From: a virus
Direction: 5' to 3' (one strand)
Virus record (IMG/VR): IMGVR_UViG_3300025082_000062
Coordinates: 1-26,040 of that record
DNA length: 26,040 bases
In this document: positions 22,896 to 26,040 of the stretch, in pieces
Layout: every line of letters starts with the position of its first letter
How positions within the stretch are numbered: position 1 is the stretch's first letter
Notes under the pieces: generated by a model
What the model saw: the letters and a program-made list of their open reading frames with translations, nothing else
What the model was told of the DNA's origin: nothing
Database searches by the model: none
Position numbers and translations under genes: made by a program

Positions 22896-22901
22896 TATCA
22901 T
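22873..22901 (+). promoter_or_regulatory. Sigma70-type promoter P6 (helicase)
   Basis: TTGACA (22873-22878), 17-base spacer, TATCAT (22896-22901), across the end of the exonuclease gene. Inverted arms TTGCCTT (22868-22874) and AAGGCAA (22902-22908) flank it. The predicted transcript would start about 12 bases before the helicase ATG at 22920. Confidence 0.65.
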
Positions 22902-22919
22902 AAGGCAATGGAGACAGCA

Positions 22920-24287
22920 ATGAAAATAAACGGTGAGCCGATGAACTTCTCAAAATATGGGAAGTCATTTCAAGAAAAGCTTTGCATGGTCATACTTGAT
23001 GACCGGGCTTTTGCGGATCAGATCGAGGAAGTACTAGATGTAAACTTTTTGGAGTTGAATTATCTTAAGTGCTTCTTGAATAAGGTATTTGATTATCGCA
23101 AGAAGTACGAGGTGCACCCCTCCCGAGATATCATGAAGACCATTCTTCGGTCTGAGTTGGATAATGAGAACGAACTGACTTCCAAGCAGGTGCGAGAGTA
23201 CTATGTTAGGAGCCAAGTCAACGCCCTCACCGATGTGGAATATATTAAGGATACGGCACTCGACTTTTGCAAAAAGCAAAACCTCAAGTCTGCGATGGTA
23301 AAGTCCATAGGGCTCCTCCAGAATTCATCTTTTGATGAAATATCCCAAGTGATTAATGACTCCCTCAAATTAGGAATGAACAATGATGAGGGCTATGACT
23401 ACAAGAAGGACTTTGAAGAGAGGTTCAAGCCACGCTTCCGCAACCCGGTCACCACTGGGTGGGAATTGATTGATGATATATGCAAGGGAGGGCTGGGACA
23501 GAAGGAATTGGGCGTTGTCATCGCCCCCACTGGCGCTGGCAAGTCTATGGCTTTGGTACACCTAGGTGTCCAGGCGCTGCTCGAAGGTAAAACAGTAGTA
23601 CACTACACCCTGGAACTACAGGATACGGTCGTTGCCTCTCGTTATGATTCGTGTCTTACAAAGATCCCTCTTCAAAACCTTACCTCTTTTAAAGAACAAA
23701 TTTACGAAGAGGTTCAGAATATTTCTGGTCGACTTATTGTGAAGGAGTATCCTACCAAGACCGCGAGCACTCAAACTATTCGGAATCATTTAGAAAAGTT
23801 GCGTATGCGCAGTATAGATGTCGACATGATCATCGTAGACTATGGAGATTTACTTCGTCCCGTTCGCTATCTAAAAGAGAAAAGGAACGAACTCGAATCT
23901 ATTTATGAAGAGCTGCGAGGTATCGCGGCAGAGTACGAGGCACCAGTGTGGACAGCATCACAGACTAACCGGTCTGGACTTAACGCAGAAGTCATTACGA
24001 TGGAATCAATCTCTGAGGCATTCAACAAATGCTTCATCGCTGATTTTATCTTTACTATCTCCCGAACGATTGACGACAAGGTAGCCAACTCGGGCAGACT
24101 TTTCGTCGCGAAGAATCGTAACGGACCTGATGGGCTCGTATTCCCTCTTTTTATGGACACGGCAAATGTATGCATCAAGGTACTTGAGCCTTCCGAAGAA
24201 GATGAGATAGTAGAGGTAAGCGCCAAAAAGCAAAAAGAGAATTTGGTTGAGAAGTATAAGAAGTTTAAAAAGAACAACGGAGGGTGA
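22920..24287 (+). CDS. Replicative DNA helicase (DnaB / T4 gp41-like)
   Basis: A 455-residue ring helicase that unwinds the fork ahead of the polymerase. Walker A is A-P-T-G-A-G-K-S with K208; Walker B is M-I-I-V-D (303-307). The segment P-V-W-T-A-S-Q-T-N-R-S-G holds the usual sensor and arginine region. The N-terminal 190 residues are a helical domain, as in gp41. ATG 22920 is preferred over 22908, because GGAG at 22910 serves it with good spacing and the upstream ATG would be almost at the transcription start. The stop is followed after 2 bases by the reductase ATG. Confidence 0.87.
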   Translation: MKINGEPMNFSKYGKSFQEKLCMVILDDRAFADQIEEVLDVNFLELNYLKCFLNKVFDYRKKYEVHPSRDIMKTILRSELDNENELTSKQVREYYVRSQVNALTDVEYIKDTALDFCKKQNLKSAMVKSIGLLQNSSFDEISQVINDSLKLGMNNDEGYDYKKDFEERFKPRFRNPVTTGWELIDDICKGGLGQKELGVVIAPTGAGKSMALVHLGVQALLEGKTVVHYTLELQDTVVASRYDSCLTKIPLQNLTSFKEQIYEEVQNISGRLIVKEYPTKTASTQTIRNHLEKLRMRSIDVDMIIVDYGDLLRPVRYLKEKRNELESIYEELRGIAAEYEAPVWTASQTNRSGLNAEVITMESISEAFNKCFIADFIFTISRTIDDKVANSGRLFVAKNRNGPDGLVFPLFMDTANVCIKVLEPSEEDEIVEVSAKKQKENLVEKYKKFKKNNGG

Positions 24288-24289
24288 GG

Positions 24290-26040
24290 ATGCACAATCA
24301 GGAACAAGTCAAGGAAGCAACTCTTGAATATTTCGGTGGCGATGAGCTGGCAACAAACGTCTTTATGACGAAGTATTGTCTGCGAGACAAGAAGGGGAGC
24401 TTTATGGAAAAGACTCCCGATGATATGCACAAGCGCCTCGCCAAAGAGTTTGCGAGAATGGAAGATAAATTTATTACTCGTAAATCAAATCATCTTACGG
24501 AGAAAGAAATATATTCTTATCTTAAAGACTTCAAGTATATTGTACCCCAAGGCTCTCCGATGATGGGAGTAGGAAATGATTATGTTAAAGTATCCCTCTC
24601 GAACTGTGTCGTTGTCGACAATCCTCAGGACAATGTTTCGTCCATTATGGACACTGGCAAAGACCTTGCAAACCTGTTTAAGCGTCGTTGTGGTGTTGGG
24701 CTTGATATTTCTGATCTGCGCCCCGAGGGTGCTCCCGTTAACAACTCTGCTCGGACTACTACTGGGGCTTGGAGTTTTGCTGACTTCTATTCATATGTAT
24801 GTAGGATGATCGGACAGAACGGCCGCCGTGGGGCTCTGATGATCTCTATGGACATCCGGCACCCTGACATCGAAGAGTTCATCAAGATGAAACGAGACCT
24901 CTCCAAGGTTACTGGCGCCAATGTGTCAGTAAAAATAACCGACGAGTTTATGAAAGCCGTCGAGAACAGCGAAGTGTTCAATTTGCAATTTCCAGTTGAA
25001 GGAGAACATCCTGAGTTCAGCGCACAGGTAGACGCTGCATCTCTATGGAAGGATATCATTGAGTCAGCCACCACCACTGCAGAGCCAGGACTGTTGATGT
25101 GGGACAATATCACAAAGAACCTGCCGGCGCATGAGTATGCTGCGTTCAAGACCAAGACCACCAACCCTTGCGGAGAAATACCATTATCAGCCTACGATAG
25201 CTGTAGGCTAATTTCTCTCAATTTAAAAAACCTCGTCAAAAATTCTTTCCAAAAAAATGCAGACTTTGACTTTTCTAAGCTTAAGCAAGTTGCCGCTATT
25301 GGTATGCGTCTCTCTGACGACCTCATAGAACTAGAACTAGAAAAGCTTGAGAAAATCCGCCAGCATGCCGATACACCAGACGAACGCGAGCTGTGGACAA
25401 AGCTATATAACGCCGCCCACGCAGGCCGCAGAACTGGTCTGGGCACTCACGGCTTGGCTGATGCAATCGCCTGTCTAAATTTAGCCTATGATAGCCCCGA
25501 AGCGCTGGTAATCATTGAGAAAATCTATGAGACCCTACGCAACGCCGCCTATGAAGAAAGCGCATACCTTGCCCAAGAACGAGGCGCATTTCCTGCTTTC
25601 GACTGGAGCGTCGAGGAAAACAACGAGTTTATCCAGCGCCTCCCCGAAAGGCTAAAAAAGATGATTGCCGAACACGGACGCCGCAACATCTCAATTCTTA
25701 CAAATGCCCCCACAGGGTCAGTTTCCATCATGTCCCAGACATCATCAGGCTTAGAACCAGTATTCCGCAATACCTATGTTCGGCGCCGCAAACTGTCGCA
25801 CGACGAACAGGATATAACGCCCGACCACATCGATGACCTAGGCGACCGGTGGCTTGAATACGAAGTAAAGCATCATAATGTACAGGAGTGGTTCAACCAG
25901 CACCCCTTCAAAGATCCGGGACCAATCCCGGCATTCTTTGTTGAAGCCGACAGCATCGACTGGGAGCAAAGAGTTGCAGTCCAAGCAGTAATTCAGCAAA
26001 GTATCGATCACAGCATTAGTTCGACAATCAATCTTCCAAA
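24290..26040 (+). CDS. Ribonucleotide reductase large subunit, class II-like (3' end missing)
   Basis: Makes deoxyribonucleotides for phage DNA. 583 residues are visible and the frame runs off the window. Active-site residues are present: C106 in S-N-C-V-V-V, then N292, C294 and E296 in N-P-C-G-E-I, and C305 in D-S-C-R-L-I-S-L-N-L. P-T-G-S-V-S-I-M-S-Q-T-S-S-G-L-E-P-V-F is the substrate phosphate loop and, with the short 11-residue gap between C294 and C305, points to the adenosylcobalamin-dependent class II rather than class I. There is no N-terminal ATP cone: the protein begins directly with M-H-N-Q-E-Q-V-K-E-A. GGAGGG upstream gives a strong ribosome site. Whether a small subunit or class II C-terminal cysteines follow cannot be seen. 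Confidence 0.85.
   Translation, partial: MHNQEQVKEATLEYFGGDELATNVFMTKYCLRDKKGSFMEKTPDDMHKRLAKEFARMEDKFITRKSNHLTEKEIYSYLKDFKYIVPQGSPMMGVGNDYVKVSLSNCVVVDNPQDNVSSIMDTGKDLANLFKRRCGVGLDISDLRPEGAPVNNSARTTTGAWSFADFYSYVCRMIGQNGRRGALMISMDIRHPDIEEFIKMKRDLSKVTGANVSVKITDEFMKAVENSEVFNLQFPVEGEHPEFSAQVDAASLWKDIIESATTTAEPGLLMWDNITKNLPAHEYAAFKTKTTNPCGEIPLSAYDSCRLISLNLKNLVKNSFQKNADFDFSKLKQVAAIGMRLSDDLIELELEKLEKIRQHADTPDERELWTKLYNAAHAGRRTGLGTHGLADAIACLNLAYDSPEALVIIEKIYETLRNAAYEESAYLAQERGAFPAFDWSVEENNEFIQRLPERLKKMIAEHGRRNISILTNAPTGSVSIMSQTSSGLEPVFRNTYVRRRKLSHDEQDITPDHIDDLGDRWLEYEVKHHNVQEWFNQHPFKDPGPIPAFFVEADSIDWEQRVAVQAVIQQSIDHSISSTINLP

Noticed and set aside
23903-24430. A 175-residue antisense reading frame under the helicase/reductase genes
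   Set aside because: Shadow of two well-supported genes; no start signal, Ser/Leu-rich composition typical of antisense frames.

Overview
The window is part of a tailed-phage genome with a contractile tail (myovirus morphology, distant T4-like gene content). It is most likely a lytic phage of an uncultured bacterium. Every gene I can support is on the + strand. Genes are tightly packed with many 4-base stop/start overlaps, and no stretch above 300 bases lacks a gene. I saw no tRNA, rRNA, CRISPR array, integrase or insertion sequence. The sheath gene is cut at the left edge and a ribonucleotide reductase gene is cut at the right edge.

Region 1 (1-14365) is the tail module: sheath, tube, a T4 gp26-like two-CxxC protein with a probable +1 translational extension, a small unknown protein, tape measure, a tube-initiator/baseplate-like protein, a LysM/gp53-like protein, a 1577-residue baseplate protein and a 430-residue probable structural protein. 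The gp26-like protein and its out-of-frame extension sit between tube and tape measure. That is where other tailed phages keep frameshifted tail-assembly chaperones.

Region 2 (14362-19115) starts abruptly with a strong sigma70-type promoter whose -35 box contains the stop codon of the last structural gene. It encodes a compact family A DNA polymerase with no exonuclease domain, a MazG-like NTP pyrophosphohydrolase, a divergent FtsZ/tubulin-like protein, a gp32-like ssDNA-binding protein, a small Hc1-type histone-like protein, an unknown acidic protein, a stand-alone Smr-like protein, and three very small membrane or lipid-anchored proteins. Region 3 (19102-26040) encodes a UvsX/RecA recombinase, two proteins sharing a T/M-E-N-W/F-[RK]-x-Y motif, a 5'-3' exonuclease (FEN), a DnaB/gp41-type helicase and a class II-like ribonucleotide reductase. 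Together regions 2 and 3 form a replication, recombination and nucleotide-supply module. Six near-consensus TTGACA / TATNNT promoters are spread through it, mostly inside the 3' ends of genes, which suggests transcription by host RNA polymerase.

The most interesting items are: the recoding element at 4058-4100; the miniature tubulin-like gene at 15910; a 30-bp perfect direct repeat bracketing the gene at 20260, which looks like a cassette insertion behind uvsX; two covarying leader hairpins at 17586 and 17839; operator-like dyads over two promoters; and a phage lipoprotein with a DDDDSA repeat of a kind I associate with Deltaproteobacteria/Myxococcota secreted proteins. That last point is only a weak host hint. 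All functional calls come from reading motifs and context; no database search was run.
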